Of a stretch of 64,000 bases of DNA, positions 40,047 through 50,283 are shown one piece after another. This stretch comes from Photorhabdus luminescens subsp. luminescens (lineage in GTDB: Bacteria; Pseudomonadota; Gammaproteobacteria; Enterobacterales; Enterobacteriaceae), in contig NZ_JXSK01000001.1 in NCBI RefSeq assembly GCF_001083805.1, positions 1,135,633 to 1,199,632 of the forward strand, in the 5' to 3' direction. The notes beneath the pieces were generated by a model. The model did no database searches, was not told the origin of the DNA, and saw only the letters and a list, made by a program, of their open reading frames with translations. The position numbers were made by a program, and so were the translations under genes. Positions within the stretch are counted from its first letter, which is position 1. Every line of letters begins with the position of its first letter.

Positions 40047-41585
40047 ATGCAATCCTCCATTAACAATACAAAAACCAGAACTTTCTTTGGGCACCCTTAT
40101 CCATTAAGTTCTTTGTTCTTCACAGAAATGTGGGAACGTTTCTCTTACTACGGCATTCGTCCGCTGCTGATCTTATTCATGGCTGCAACCATCTATGATG
40201 GTGGTATGGGTATTCCTCGTGAACAGGCCGCTGCCATTGTCGGTATCTTTGCAGGTAGTGTTTATCTGACCGCACTACCCGGTGGTTGGTTGGCAGATAA
40301 CTGGTTAGGCCAACGTCAAGCAGTCTGGTATGGCTCAATCATTATTGCACTAGGACACTTGTCTATCGCTCTTTCCGCCTTCTTCAGTCATCACCTGTTT
40401 TTTATCGGCTTACTACTGATCGTATTAGGTACAGGACTGTTTAAAACCTGTATCACCGTAATGGTCGGAACACTGTATAAAAAAGATGATCCACGCCGTG
40501 ATGGTGGTTTCTCTCTATTTTATATGGGAATTAACCTGGGCTCCTTTATCGCTCCATTAATTACCGGCTTACTCATTCAAGACTATGGTTGGCATTGGGG
40601 TTTTGGTATTGGTGGGCTAGGAATGGTGGTTGCCCTACTGATATTCCGTTTTTACGCTGTTCCCCTGATGCGTCGCTATGATAAAGAAGGTGGCTTAGAT
40701 TCAAATTGGGATCGCCCTACAGTCAAACGTAAAAATGTCGGCAAATGGGTTTTCACCGCTATTATCGCTATGATTGCGATTATTGCCCTACTTATCCTCG
40801 GTATTATTCCATTTAATCCCGTGGCTGTAGCCAGTACGATGGTCTATATCATCTCATCTTGTGTAACACTTTACTTTGTCTATCTGTTCCTGTTTGCTGG
40901 TTTGAGCGGTAGTGACCGTTCTCGCCTACTGGTTTGTTTTATTTTACTGGTATCTGCCGCCTTCTTTTGGTCTGCATTCGAGCAGAAGCCAACCTCATTT
41001 AACCTATTTGCCAATGATTATACTAACCGCTTAGTCATGGGATTTGAAATCCCAACAGTATGGTTCCAGTCAATCAACGCACTATTCATTGTCCTACTGG
41101 CTCCCGTATTTAGTTGGCTCTGGCCCGTATTGGCAAAAAGTAATATCAATCCAAGCAGTATCAGCAAATTCATTATTGGTATTCTGTTCGGTGCCGGTGG
41201 TTTTGGTCTGATGATCCTGGCAGCACAGAATGTACTCGCAACAGGTGAAACCGTTTCTCCATTCTGGCTGGTCGCAAGTATTCTATTGCTGACACTCGGT
41301 GAACTGTGCCTTAGCCCCATTGGTCTCGCAACGATGACGCTACTGGCCCCATCTCGAATGCGTGGTCAAGTCATGGGCTTGTGGTTTTGTGCGAGCGCTT
41401 TAGGTAATTTAGCTGCCGGCTTGATTGGTGGACATGTACGTGCTGATCAACTGGACAACCTACCTGATCTGTTCTCCCGTGTATCTTTAGCTCTGGTTAT
41501 TTGTGCAGTCGTCTTGATGGTGTTAATTGTCCCCATTCGCCGCCTGCTTAATAATGCTGATAAGTCAGAAGCGAAAGCTCAATAA
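40047..41585 (+). CDS. POT/PTR2-family di-/tripeptide:proton symporter
   Basis: This 512-aa protein has 12-14 TMs. The POT signature near the N-terminus is intact (FFTEMWERFSYYGIRPLL, the E-x-x-E-R-type proton motif), and the second PTR2 signature reads FSLFYMGINLGSF. It imports di- and tripeptides across the inner membrane. E. coli has four paralogues (DtpA-D); I cannot assign which is the orthologue. It is monocistronic with its own terminator. Confidence 0.93.
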   Translation: MQSSINNTKTRTFFGHPYPLSSLFFTEMWERFSYYGIRPLLILFMAATIYDGGMGIPREQAAAIVGIFAGSVYLTALPGGWLADNWLGQRQAVWYGSIIIALGHLSIALSAFFSHHLFFIGLLLIVLGTGLFKTCITVMVGTLYKKDDPRRDGGFSLFYMGINLGSFIAPLITGLLIQDYGWHWGFGIGGLGMVVALLIFRFYAVPLMRRYDKEGGLDSNWDRPTVKRKNVGKWVFTAIIAMIAIIALLILGIIPFNPVAVASTMVYIISSCVTLYFVYLFLFAGLSGSDRSRLLVCFILLVSAAFFWSAFEQKPTSFNLFANDYTNRLVMGFEIPTVWFQSINALFIVLLAPVFSWLWPVLAKSNINPSSISKFIIGILFGAGGFGLMILAAQNVLATGETVSPFWLVASILLLTLGELCLSPIGLATMTLLAPSRMRGQVMGLWFCASALGNLAAGLIGGHVRADQLDNLPDLFSRVSLALVICAVVLMVLIVPIRRLLNNADKSEAKAQ

Positions 41586-41597
41586 TATTTACCGCTA

Positions 41598-41632
41598 ACG
41601 TAAAGCTATCTTATTATAAGATGGCTTTACGT
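41598..41632 (+). terminator. Terminator of the peptide transporter
   Basis: ACGTAAAGC-TATCTTAT pairs with ATAAGAT-G-GCTTTACGT as a long near-perfect stem, 13 bases after the stop. It may also serve the converging higA. Confidence 0.8.
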
Positions 41633-41667
41633 ATTTCAACGCATTTGTGCTCTTGAAAACAAACACA

Positions 41668-41994
41668 TTAGTGCATTGCCGTTGTAGAGGATGGCTTAAC
41701 TATCTGTTTTACATCCAGTAATTCCGTTTGATATGCATGATTACGCACATCCCATAGTTCAACTGCATGTTGAATATTAAGCCAAAATTCCGCAGTGTTC
41801 CCCAAAGCCGCTGCCAATTTAATCGCCATAGGAACGGTTAACGAACCTTTATCATGCACAATTCTACTTAATGTATTGCGGTGAACACCCATTGCTTCCG
41901 CAAGCACATTAATTTCGATATCCAAAGGCGCCAGAAACTCACTCACCAATATTTCACCAACTGTTGCCGGGCGACGTTTTGTATTTCTCATCAT
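41668..41994 (-). CDS. higA: HigA-type antitoxin (HTH)
   Basis: This 108-aa protein (ATG ATG start behind GAGGGA) belongs to the HigA/VapI XRE-type family, with the segments GEILVSEFLAPLDI, LAEAMGVHRNTLSRIVHDKG and IKLAAALGNTAEFWLNIQ. It would neutralise HigB and repress the operon. It is 14 bases behind the toxin gene, in the toxin-first order typical of hig loci. Confidence 0.92.
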   Translation of the reverse strand: MMRNTKRRPATVGEILVSEFLAPLDIEINVLAEAMGVHRNTLSRIVHDKGSLTVPMAIKLAAALGNTAEFWLNIQHAVELWDVRNHAYQTELLDVKQIVKPSSTTAMH

Positions 41995-42008
41995 TTATTT
42001 CCCTCAGT

Positions 42009-42296
42009 TTAATAGTTATGAGGATCCAGATATGTATCAACCGCAACACCATCAGTCCACTGAAAAATAAGCCTATATTGCCTATTTACTCTTATTGAGC
42101 ACCATCCCCTCAAATAGCCATTCAAGTGCTCAAAATGGTTTCCCGGAGGGATTCTCAAATCAGCCTCTTTAACCGAAGCATCCAGAATTTGTAGTTTTCG
42201 GTATAACGCACTCTGTAAAGATGCAGGTATACATTTGTGCGGTAAATCTTGCTCATAAAATCTTTCTAGCCATCTATCCCTGAATTCAACAGCCAT
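42009..42296 (-). CDS. higB: HigB-type mRNA interferase toxin
   Basis: This 95-aa RelE-superfamily protein has the HigB pattern: N-terminal helices, LRIPPGNHFEHLNGYLRGWCSIRVNRQYRLIFQW and the C-terminal DTYLDPHNY. HigB cleaves mRNA on the ribosome. The frame is intact with normal length, so the pair looks functional. A palindromic operator lies upstream. Confidence 0.93.
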   Translation of the reverse strand: MAVEFRDRWLERFYEQDLPHKCIPASLQSALYRKLQILDASVKEADLRIPPGNHFEHLNGYLRGWCSIRVNRQYRLIFQWTDGVAVDTYLDPHNY

Positions 42297-42321
42297 AACA
42301 TCCTCGTTGTTTGTATATTAC

Positions 42322-42338
42322 GCACAATCATGTTGTGC
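42322..42338 (-). promoter_or_regulatory. Candidate HigA operator
   Basis: GCACAA-TCATG-TTGTGC is a perfect 6-bp inverted repeat with a 5-base centre, 26 bases upstream of higB, next to a TATATTA-like -10. It fits autorepression by the HTH antitoxin. Confidence 0.7.
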
Positions 42339-42363
42339 ATCAAGTCATAAAATGCTGAAAACA

Positions 42364-43071
42364 TCATTTGGCTTTACGCAACCTAGCTGGAGTACAACCA
42401 TAATGTTGACTAAATGCAAAGGTAAAAGCTGACTGGGAGGCATAACCCGACAGAAAAGCAATGTCAGCCAAAGTCCTATTACTGTAAGCCAGCAGATTAT
42501 AGGCAAATTCCATCCGGCACGTTTTCAAATAAGCCATTGGACTCATCCCTGTTGCAATAAAAAGTTTACGACGTAAAGTACTGGCAGATACTGCGCAAAT
42601 ATCAGCCATATCCATCACCGTTACTTTCTCATGCAGACGCCCAATAAGCCCCTGATGTAGTTTGACTATCAACGTTGAAGACGAACCTACTTGTGGTAGC
42701 TGAGCGAGCAACAAACGGGCAGCATCAGCGTGATTAGCGGGCGGCTGCGGGTAATCATGCAACCACTTAATAAGAGCAAGGGCAGAATCAGGTAATAGTT
42801 GCCAGAAAGTATCACTATGTAATGGATTAAACAGTGCCGAAGGCAACTCCAGCACCAATTGCTGATTTTCACCACCAGCGAAAAAGCTGTGTTTCGCATC
42901 CGGTGGGATCATAACAACATTTCCAAAACTAACGGTACTTTGTTGCCCTTCTACGTTTAACTCAAGTTGTCCGTTATAGCCAAAAACGAACTGCCATAAC
43001 CCCTGGTGGCTATGGCTAATAGTTTCAGCAGAATACCGGCGTAAGTGTAATGAAGGTAATTGAAAAGCCAT
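42364..43071 (-). CDS. AraC-family transcriptional regulator
   Basis: This 235-aa protein has an N-terminal cupin-like sensing domain (about 1-110; YNGQLELNVEGQQ, VMIPPDAKHSF) and two C-terminal HTH motifs (about 140-235; MADICAVSASTLRRKLFIATGMSPMAYL and LADIAFLSGYASQSAFTFAFSQHYG). The regulated gene is unknown; neighbours are the HigBA pair and a CsaA-like gene on the same strand. Confidence 0.88.
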   Translation of the reverse strand: MAFQLPSLHLRRYSAETISHSHQGLWQFVFGYNGQLELNVEGQQSTVSFGNVVMIPPDAKHSFFAGGENQQLVLELPSALFNPLHSDTFWQLLPDSALALIKWLHDYPQPPANHADAARLLLAQLPQVGSSSTLIVKLHQGLIGRLHEKVTVMDMADICAVSASTLRRKLFIATGMSPMAYLKTCRMEFAYNLLAYSNRTLADIAFLSGYASQSAFTFAFSQHYGCTPARLRKAK

Positions 43072-43127
43072 ATTTATTATCGCTGATTAAAATACATGCC
43101 ATTCATTCGACAACAAAATAGCGTGGT

Positions 43128-43463
43128 TTACAATAACTTATGACCATTCGGGACAGGAAGAGTAAATTCTGCGATCACCACCGCACCATTTTCATCCATA
43201 CTGCCGGTTAACAACACCTCCGATTTAACACCAGCGATCCGTTTTGGTGGAAAATTACACACGCAAAGAACCTGACGACCTATTAATTGTTCAGGTGTGT
43301 AATGCACAGTTATCTGGGCGCTTGAACTTTTAACGCCCAATTCGCCAAGATCAATTTGTAATTTATAGGCAGGTTTGCTGGCTTTAGGATTCAATTCTAC
43401 TGAAATAATTGTGCCAACCCGCATGTCGACTTTTTCAAAGTCAGCCCACTCGATCTGTTCCAT
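43128..43463 (-). CDS. CsaA-like tRNA-binding OB-fold protein
   Basis: This 111-aa protein closely follows the CsaA family: [55 protein letters not shown] and PVPNG at the end. CsaA is a dimeric tRNA-binding protein with reported chaperone and export-related activity. It lies 56 bases upstream of the AraC gene on the same strand and could be cotranscribed with it. Confidence 0.9.
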   Translation of the reverse strand: MEQIEWADFEKVDMRVGTIISVELNPKASKPAYKLQIDLGELGVKSSSAQITVHYTPEQLIGRQVLCVCNFPPKRIAGVKSEVLLTGSMDENGAVVIAEFTLPVPNGHKLL

Positions 43464-43606
43464 GTATTTCTCTCCTTAGTATGAAATCATTATATTCACA
43501 TGCTAATGGAGGAAATTCTTTCGAAAGACTACCAACAATTGTCGACAAACTGCCTATTTTTTCCGACAAATCATTCAACTCATCACTGAGTCGCTCTGAG
43601 CCATGA

Positions 43607-43996
43607 TTATTCCCGATCGAAAAAATTATTTCTGGTCATTCCTCCGTTCTCTTTAATGCGGGCATCACGTTCAAGATCCTGACGGATTTTCTCACTAAAC
43701 CTATCATTAAAGTGGTTAAAATTATTAAATTCTTCGCCTTTCCGCCGAAGCTCAATTTCTCTTACCTGTCTTTCCAGTTCCCACTTCTTCTCCGCTTTAT
43801 TATTTGCAATGAGTTCATTCAGATCCCTATTCATATCCAAATGTTTAGGTTCAAGATTTTCTCGCTTCTTTAAATATTCCGCAGATGGCTTATTATCAGC
43901 CGGAATATCACTTTTGTAATCAAAATTTGAGGCAAATACCTGGAAAGAAATTGCAGATAAAATAACAAAAATGTAACGCGATCCTTTACTCGCCAT
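43607..43996 (-). CDS. Small exported hypothetical protein, charged helical
   Basis: This 129-aa protein has a basic start, a hydrophobic core (YIFVILSAISFQVFA) and a probable signal-peptidase site after VFAS near residue 23. The mature part is very rich in Glu, Lys, Asn and Arg and likely helical (ELERQVREIELRRKGEEF). I do not recognise the family. It is probably periplasmic; no operon partner. Confidence 0.65.
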   Translation of the reverse strand: MASKGSRYIFVILSAISFQVFASNFDYKSDIPADNKPSAEYLKKRENLEPKHLDMNRDLNELIANNKAEKKWELERQVREIELRRKGEEFNNFNHFNDRFSEKIRQDLERDARIKENGGMTRNNFFDRE

Positions 43997-44149
43997 ATTG
44001 ATCCCTTTTCAAAACCATAACTCCGAATAATTATTAAATAATTATCACCAATAAGAATCAACAACATTTATGTCTAACAAACCAGTTATCAATATCAGGT
44101 TTACATTCTATTGAAATTATGGTCTTTCTACTGATCTGATAAAGCATTA

Positions 44150-44168
44150 ACCCGCAGTGATTGCGGGT
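44150..44168 (-). terminator. Short hairpin downstream of the RpiR-type regulator
   Basis: ACCCGCA and TGCGGGT form a perfect 7-bp stem with a 5-base loop, 48 bases past the stop. T-run weak. Confidence 0.45.
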
Positions 44169-44215
44169 CAATAGTCATTAGAGGTTTATCGGGAATATAA
44201 GCGATTATTTCATAA

Positions 44216-45049
44216 TTAAATCGGGTTTCCTTGCCGGTAAGCCAGCGCAACCGCCAAAGATTGTACTAAACACAAAGTAGCAGATTGAGAACGGAATGCA
44301 TCCACCTGTGCTTCTTTAACCACAAAACAAACATCACTGAAACTGGCAAGCGGGCTAATCTGGCTATCCGTAATCACGATTTGTTTTGCCCCGGCTTTCG
44401 CCGCCCACTCGCTGACCATCAGTGTTTCTTCTGCATAAGGGGTAAAACTGATTGAAACAACAACATCTTCTTCCCCAATTAAATTAATCTGTTCCCTGAA
44501 CATTCCCCCCAAACCATCCACCAGTAAAGGGCGACATTCCAAATGATTCAATGCATAAGAAAGATAAGCCGCCACACTAAAAGAACGGCGCAACCCAATA
44601 ATGTAAATGTTCTTAGCCTGAGCCAATAAGTCTACTGCGCTCCTTAAATCTTCAGGGGCAGTTCTGGCAGCTAACTGTTGCATAGCCTGCACATTTGAAC
44701 GAGCAAATTCCTGCAAAATATGCTGAGGGTCTTCCGGCGGTTCCTGTTCGCCATCCAGTTCCCGAAATAATCTGGCCCGATCAGCATAACTGGCGGTTTC
44801 TTCCACCATATGCATGCGAAATAGCTGTTTCATTTCATTAAAACCACTGAAATCAAACGCATTAGCGAAACGAATTAATGTTGATGGAGGAACATCAGCT
44901 TCTTTGGCAATCACAGCAACAGTATCAAAAGCGACACTATTGGTATTATCCAGCACATATCGAGCTACTTGTTGCAGGCGTTTACTCAATTCACTATAGC
45001 GTGAACGGACTTGTTCTTGAAATTCATTCAGATTCGATGCGACAGACAT
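44216..45049 (-). CDS. iolR: RpiR-family regulator, probable inositol-responsive IolR
   Basis: This 277-aa protein has an N-terminal RpiR HTH (about 1-80; YVLDNTNSVAFDTVAVIAKEADVPPSTLIRFANAFDFSG) and a C-terminal SIS sugar-phosphate-binding domain (about 125-260; NIYIIGLRRSFSVAAYLSYAL, VVSISFTPYAEETL). It is divergent from iolA with a 300-base gap that holds a long perfect inverted repeat. Gamma-proteobacterial iol clusters such as that of Salmonella use an RpiR-type IolR repressor released by an inositol-derived intermediate. The symbol rests on context. Confidence 0.87.
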   Translation of the reverse strand: MSVASNLNEFQEQVRSRYSELSKRLQQVARYVLDNTNSVAFDTVAVIAKEADVPPSTLIRFANAFDFSGFNEMKQLFRMHMVEETASYADRARLFRELDGEQEPPEDPQHILQEFARSNVQAMQQLAARTAPEDLRSAVDLLAQAKNIYIIGLRRSFSVAAYLSYALNHLECRPLLVDGLGGMFREQINLIGEEDVVVSISFTPYAEETLMVSEWAAKAGAKQIVITDSQISPLASFSDVCFVVKEAQVDAFRSQSATLCLVQSLAVALAYRQGNPI

Positions 45050-45109
45050 AAATCCCCCATAAAATTTATCGCCAGCAATTGTAATCCTTTTACCGTATAA
45101 GCTGAATCA

Positions 45110-45139
45110 TATTTCATTTTTAACTATAAAAATGAAATA
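45110..45139. promoter_or_regulatory. Candidate IolR operator in the iolR-iolA gap
   Basis: TATTTCATTTTTA and TAAAAATGAAATA are perfect 13-bp arms around ACTA. It is centred about 75 bases upstream of iolR and 230 bases upstream of the iolA start, placed to serve both divergent promoters. The half-site TGAAAT recurs upstream of the second dehydrogenase gene. Confidence 0.7.
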
Positions 45140-45352
45140 CATAATTCATTCACTGTAATGATTTATTATTATCACTATATTGATTAACATCTAATTAGTC
45201 ACCTAATTATCGGTAATTCATAAAAACTTTACTCTGATCACACTAATTGCCTTTCGTTCCAAATCATATTGAAAATAAAACAAATATTTCATATATCTAT
45301 TACCAAAGTTTCTGATTCAGTACTAACATCAAATCCGCAAAAGAGGCTCAGA

Positions 45353-46864
45353 ATGGAACACGTACAGAATTATGTTAATGGGCAACTCATTCCTAGTCAT
45401 AGCACCCGCTTTTCTCCGGTTTTTAATCCAGCGACGGGAAAACAGATACGCCAGGTAACATTAAGCACAGCCCACGAAGTTGAACAGGCAATTGAGGCCG
45501 CTCATCAGGCTTACAGTGAATGGTCTAAAGTTTCACCTCTCAAACGTGCTCGTGTCATGTTCCAGTTCAAAACATTGCTGGAAGCCAATATAGACAAACT
45601 GGCGCGATTGATTTCAGAAGAACATGGAAAAATCTATTCAGATGCCATCGGTGAATTAACTCGCGGTCTGGAAGTCGTCGAGTTTGCCTGTGGTATTCCT
45701 CATCTACAAAAAGGTGAACATTCCGCTAATACCGGAACAGGCATAGATAGCCATTCATTAATGCAGCCTTTAGGCGTTTGCGCCGGTATTACCCCTTTCA
45801 ACTTCCCGGCAATGGTTCCTATGTGGATGTTTCCTATCGCATTAGCGACCGGGAATACTTTCGTATTGAAGCCTTCAGAAAAAGATCCCTCTCTCGCGAT
45901 TGAATTAGCATTACTACTTAAACAATCCGGTTTACCCGATGGTGTATTTAATGTTGTCAACGGCGATAAAGAAGCCGTCGATGTACTGCTCACTGATCCT
46001 CGCGTGCAAGCCGTCAGCTTTGTTGGTTCGACGCCTATCGCTGAATATATCTACACGACCGCCTCAGCTCACGGGAAACGTTGCCAGGCTCTCGGTGGTG
46101 CAAAAAATCACTGTATTCTGATGCCAGATGCCGACCTTGATATGGCTAGCAATGCTATTACAGGCGCGGCTTTTGGCGCAGCCGGAGAACGTTGTATGGC
46201 ACTGTCTGTTGTACTGGCGGTTGGAGATGAAACGGCGGATGCGTTAATTGAAAAATTACGTCAACAGATCAGCAAAATATCTGTCGGCCCCGGTATTGTC
46301 GCAACTAAAGAAAATGATATGGGTCCCGTTATCTCCGCCCAACACCAAGCTAAAATCTGTGATTACATCGACAGCGGCGAAAAACAGGGGGCGAGCTTGT
46401 TAATTGATGGCCGTCAACTCAAGGTTCCGGGTTATGAAAATGGCTATTTTATCGGCCCGACGCTATTCGATAACGTCACGCCAGATATGAAAATCTATCA
46501 AGAAGAGATCTTCGGCCCTGTTCTGTCAATTGTTCGAGTACCCGATTATGCCACCGCGCTGACATTAATTAACTGCCATCAATATGGTAATGGTACCGCG
46601 ATATTCACCCGCGACGGAGAAACCGCTCGCCAGTTTAGCGAAGATGTACAAACGGGTATGGTAGGCATCAATATCCCCATTCCGGTACCAATGGCCTTCC
46701 ACAGCTTCGGCGGCTGGAAACGCTCAATTTTTGGTCCACTTAACGTTCACGGTAATGATGGCGTCCGCTTCTACACTCGCATGAAAACCGTTACCAGCCG
46801 CTGGCCGGCAAGTATCAGGTTAGAACATCATTCCAGCAGTTTTGTGATGCCCACAATGGAATAA
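45353..46864 (+). CDS. iolA: Methylmalonate-semialdehyde dehydrogenase (acylating)
   Basis: I start at the ATG at 45353 ([17 protein letters not shown] site) rather than 45269, giving 503 aa, the usual size. This ALDH-fold enzyme has the nucleophile Cys in [10 protein letters not shown], the NAD-binding [26 protein letters not shown] and the tail [10 protein letters not shown]. It oxidises malonate semialdehyde (or methylmalonate semialdehyde) with CoA to acetyl-CoA (or propionyl-CoA), the final step of inositol breakdown. First gene of the iol operon. Confidence 0.95.
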   Translation: MEHVQNYVNGQLIPSHSTRFSPVFNPATGKQIRQVTLSTAHEVEQAIEAAHQAYSEWSKVSPLKRARVMFQFKTLLEANIDKLARLISEEHGKIYSDAIGELTRGLEVVEFACGIPHLQKGEHSANTGTGIDSHSLMQPLGVCAGITPFNFPAMVPMWMFPIALATGNTFVLKPSEKDPSLAIELALLLKQSGLPDGVFNVVNGDKEAVDVLLTDPRVQAVSFVGSTPIAEYIYTTASAHGKRCQALGGAKNHCILMPDADLDMASNAITGAAFGAAGERCMALSVVLAVGDETADALIEKLRQQISKISVGPGIVATKENDMGPVISAQHQAKICDYIDSGEKQGASLLIDGRQLKVPGYENGYFIGPTLFDNVTPDMKIYQEEIFGPVLSIVRVPDYATALTLINCHQYGNGTAIFTRDGETARQFSEDVQTGMVGINIPIPVPMAFHSFGGWKRSIFGPLNVHGNDGVRFYTRMKTVTSRWPASIRLEHHSSSFVMPTME

Positions 46865-46880
46865 AATGGAGTTCTGTAAC

Positions 46881-48815
46881 ATGAACAAATCAACAATGAC
46901 AACAGCTCAAGCATTGGTGAAATTCCTGAACCAACAATATGTGGAAATAGACGGAAAGCAATACCCATTCATCAGAGGAATCTTTACCATCTTCGGTCAC
47001 GGCAATGTTGTCGGATTAGGGCAAGCACTGGAGCAAGATCCCGGTCACTTGACCGTTTACCAAGGATGCAACGAGCAAGGTATGGCCCATATCGCCACAG
47101 GCTTTGCTAAACAGAAAAAGCGCAAACAGATTTTCGCCGTAACCTCATCCGTCGGCCCTGGCTCTGCTAATATGGTCACCGCCGCGGCAACTGCCACCGC
47201 TAATCGTATTCCTCTGTTATTACTACCCGGCGATCTCTTCGCCTGCCGTCAACCTGACCCGGTTTTACAGCAAGTTGAACAGTTCCATGACTATACTGTC
47301 AGCACCAATGACTGTTTCCGTCCGGTTTCTCGTTACTGGGATCGCATCTCCAGACCAGAGCAGCTAATGAGCGCTATGATTAATGCGATGCGAGTTCTAA
47401 CCGATCCCGCTGATACCGGCGCCGTCACAATCTGTTTGCCCCAAGATGTTCAAGGCGAGATTTGGGATTTTCCTGACTATTTCTTCCAAAAACGCATTCA
47501 CCGCATTGAACGCCGCCCAGCTTCTGCCGCCATGATTAACGATGCCGTGGCGCTCATAAGCCGCAAGAAAAAACCGTTGCTTATCTGCGGTGGCGGAGTG
47601 CGCTATTCAGAAGCACATAACGCTTTTCGTCAGTTCGCAGAACACTTCAATATTCCTTTTGTTGAAACACAGGCAGGTAAAAGCGCCGTAATTGCCGACC
47701 ATCCGCTGAATTGTGGCGGTTTAGGCACAACAGGCTGTCTTGCGGCAAACCTGATAGCCAAAGAAGCCGATTTGGTTATTGGCGTTGGCACCCGGTTTAC
47801 TGATTTCACCACCGCATCTAAATCGCTATTTCAGCATCCAGAAGTTGAATTTCTTACTATCAACGTAGCGGAATTCGACGCCTGTAAACTGGATGCAATC
47901 CCCGTGGTATCAGACGCCCAAGCAGGGTTAAACGCTATTGCAGAACAGCTTACTCAATTGCATTATCGCAGTGGTTATCAAGATGAGATTCATCAGGCGC
48001 GGGAGGAATGGCGAAAAGAGTTAAATCGTCTGTTTGAAATTGAATATCAGGAGGATTTCACACCAGAAATTCCCGGTCATCTTGATGATAAATTGGGAGA
48101 GTACAGCCAGACATTACAAACCCGCCTGGCACAAACTAGAGTATTGGGATTATTAGACAAATATCTTGAGCCCGAAGCGATTATTGTTGGCGCATCAGGT
48201 TCCCTTCCTGGCGATTTACAGCGATTATGGCAACCCAAACAACCGGATACTTATCATCTTGAGTATGGCTATTCCTGTATGGGCTATGAGATAGCCGCTG
48301 CTATTGGCGCTAAACTAGCCTGCCCCGACCAACCGGTTTATGCCATCGTCGGTGATGGCGCTTATATGATGCTTCATTCAGAGCTGCAAACCGCAATACA
48401 GGAAAATATCAAAATCATCGTGTTACTGTTTGATAACGCAGGATTTGGCTGTATCAATAATCTACAAATGAGCCAAGGGATGGGCAGTTTCGGAACAGAA
48501 AATCGTTACCGTAACCCAGAAAGCGGCAACATGGATGGCAAATTGATTAAAGTCGATTTCGCCAAAAATGCAGAAAGCTACGGCTGCAAAAGTTACCGAG
48601 TCCACGATGAGCAACAACTGCTTTATGCGTTACAGGAAGCCCAAAAACAGACCATACCGGTACTCATAGATATCAAAGTGCTGCCTAAAACGATGACGCA
48701 TGATTATGAATCATGGTGGCGAATAGGCACAGCACAAGTAGCGGAAAATCCAGCGATAGAATCTGCTGCAAACAAAATAAAGGAGATGGTTGCAACCAAA
48801 GTACGCCAATATTAA
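46881..48815 (+). CDS. iolD: 3D-(3,5/4)-trihydroxycyclohexane-1,2-dione acylhydrolase
   Basis: I start at the ATG at 46881 (MNKSTMTT) behind TGGAG, giving 644 aa. It is a ThDP-dependent, acetolactate-synthase-like enzyme: N-terminal Pyr domain ([15 protein letters not shown]), middle domain, and C-terminal PP domain with the ThDP motif GDGAYMM and, after the usual spacing, NAGFGCINN. It hydrolyses the ring of the dione to 5-deoxyglucuronate. It starts 16 bases after iolA. Confidence 0.96.
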   Translation: MNKSTMTTAQALVKFLNQQYVEIDGKQYPFIRGIFTIFGHGNVVGLGQALEQDPGHLTVYQGCNEQGMAHIATGFAKQKKRKQIFAVTSSVGPGSANMVTAAATATANRIPLLLLPGDLFACRQPDPVLQQVEQFHDYTVSTNDCFRPVSRYWDRISRPEQLMSAMINAMRVLTDPADTGAVTICLPQDVQGEIWDFPDYFFQKRIHRIERRPASAAMINDAVALISRKKKPLLICGGGVRYSEAHNAFRQFAEHFNIPFVETQAGKSAVIADHPLNCGGLGTTGCLAANLIAKEADLVIGVGTRFTDFTTASKSLFQHPEVEFLTINVAEFDACKLDAIPVVSDAQAGLNAIAEQLTQLHYRSGYQDEIHQAREEWRKELNRLFEIEYQEDFTPEIPGHLDDKLGEYSQTLQTRLAQTRVLGLLDKYLEPEAIIVGASGSLPGDLQRLWQPKQPDTYHLEYGYSCMGYEIAAAIGAKLACPDQPVYAIVGDGAYMMLHSELQTAIQENIKIIVLLFDNAGFGCINNLQMSQGMGSFGTENRYRNPESGNMDGKLIKVDFAKNAESYGCKSYRVHDEQQLLYALQEAQKQTIPVLIDIKVLPKTMTHDYESWWRIGTAQVAENPAIESAANKIKEMVATKVRQY

Positions 48816-48821
48816 AAAGTG

Positions 48822-48855
48822 ATGGCCTGTAAGATAGCAGGCCATTTTCCCTTCC
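48822..48855 (+). terminator. Terminator after iolD
   Basis: ATGGCCTG and CAGGCCAT form a perfect 8-bp stem with an 8-base loop, then TTTTCCCTTCC. It suggests that iolAD is one transcription unit and iolG begins another. Confidence 0.85.
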
Positions 48856-49178
48856 TTAATCACTTTTAATGCTATTTTTGGAATTTTTATTCTAAAAACA
48901 AATGACTTTTTTCCTTCCCCAATCTCTACGACCAAGCGTAGTAATCACTTAGTCGAATACCTATTATAATTTGTTTTTAAAAGATAAATATCCTAATTCA
49001 TCCAGCAGCAATTTTACTTTACGTGATCTAATTAACACAAATCTAATATTATCATTAACAAAATGCTACGCCACACTCAAAAATATAATATCCAAAAATT
49101 AATAAATTGAAATAAATGTTTTATTTGATATATTTTAAAGTATCTCATAAGCAGATACTTAGGTATCAAGGAGCATCC
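48856..49178. promoter_or_regulatory. iolD-iolG gap with probable iolG promoter
   Basis: About 320 AT-rich bases. Around 49107-49129 an imperfect repeat TGAAATAAA / TTTATTTGA lies near the presumed promoter and shares the TGAAAT half-site with the other iol operators. Confidence 0.4.
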
Positions 49179-50165
49179 ATGTTCAACATTGCATTATTTG
49201 GCGCCGGACGAATTGGACAAGTACATGCAGGGAATATCTCTCATCATAAAGAAACTTCTCTCTATTCCGTCGTCGATCCACATCAGAAAAGTGCTGAAAT
49301 TTTAGTACAGAAATACCAAACAAAAAGACAAACTATTGAACAGGCAATGTCTGATCCTGAAATAGATGGTGTTCTTATCGCCTCAGCAACAGATACTCAT
49401 GCAGACCTAATTGAACTTGCAGCAAAACATCATAAGAAAATCTTCTGTGAAAAACCGGTTCATCTTGATATTGAACGTGTTCGTCAATGCCTTGAAACTG
49501 TTAAACAATATCAAGTTCCCTTATTTGTTGGCTTTAACCGTCGTTACGATCCACAATTCCGCCGAGTAAAAACACTATTTGACGCCGGAGCGATAGGAAA
49601 AGCCGAATCTCTGCTGATTATTTCCCGTGATCCCGCTCCGCCTTCTGCTGAATATGTCAAAGTTTCTGGTGGTATGTTCCGGGATATGACCATACACGAC
49701 TTCGATATGGCGCGTTTTATTATTGGCGAGAAACCCTGCTCGATCTACGCTCAAGGCAGTAATCTGGTTGATCCAGCAATTGGGCAAGCGGGTGATATTG
49801 ATACCGCCTTTATCGTTATGAAATTCCCATCAGGGGCAATGGCAACCATTACCAACAGCCGCCGTTCCGGGTATGGTTATGACCAACGGATTGAATTGCA
49901 TGGTGAAAAAGGACTGCTTAGCGCCGGCAACATCAAAGAAAACAGTGTTGAACTCTGGGAAAACAGCGGTTGCTTAACAGCCAAGCCAGAGCATTTCTTC
50001 CTGCAACGTTACCAAGAAGCCTACATTGCTGAATGGGATCATTTTGTCGATGTCATGGCTGGTCGCGCCACACCAGAATGTAGCGGCGCTGATGGCGAAC
50101 AAGCACTTTATCTGGCCGATAAAGCTCTCGAATCCCTACATTCAGGTAAAGAAATCAGATTATAA
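49179..50165 (+). CDS. iolG: Inositol 2-dehydrogenase (Gfo/Idh/MocA family)
   Basis: I start at the ATG at 49179 (MFNIALFGAGRIGQVHA) behind AAGGAG, giving 328 aa. N-terminal Rossmann domain with GAGRIG and CEKPVH; catalytic-domain motifs GGMFRDMTIHDFDMARF and the His/Lys pair typical of the family. It oxidises myo-inositol to 2-keto-myo-inositol (scyllo-inosose) with NAD. Confidence 0.93.
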   Translation: MFNIALFGAGRIGQVHAGNISHHKETSLYSVVDPHQKSAEILVQKYQTKRQTIEQAMSDPEIDGVLIASATDTHADLIELAAKHHKKIFCEKPVHLDIERVRQCLETVKQYQVPLFVGFNRRYDPQFRRVKTLFDAGAIGKAESLLIISRDPAPPSAEYVKVSGGMFRDMTIHDFDMARFIIGEKPCSIYAQGSNLVDPAIGQAGDIDTAFIVMKFPSGAMATITNSRRSGYGYDQRIELHGEKGLLSAGNIKENSVELWENSGCLTAKPEHFFLQRYQEAYIAEWDHFVDVMAGRATPECSGADGEQALYLADKALESLHSGKEIRL

Positions 50166-50215
50166 ACAGACCCACATCGCTGAATAACTGACTCACATTT
50201 ATTTTCACCCTAAAA

Positions 50216-50237
50216 ACGGGAAAGGCCGCTTTCCCGT
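50216..50237 (+). terminator. Intercistronic hairpin iolG/symporter
   Basis: ACGGGAAAG and CTTTCCCGT form a perfect 9-bp stem with loop GCCG, 51 bases after iolG. No T-run; it may attenuate or stabilise the mRNA. Confidence 0.55.
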
Positions 50238-50283
50238 CAGCATATTGCTGCCTGAAAATAGTCAATCAGGCTTGGAGGATAGT

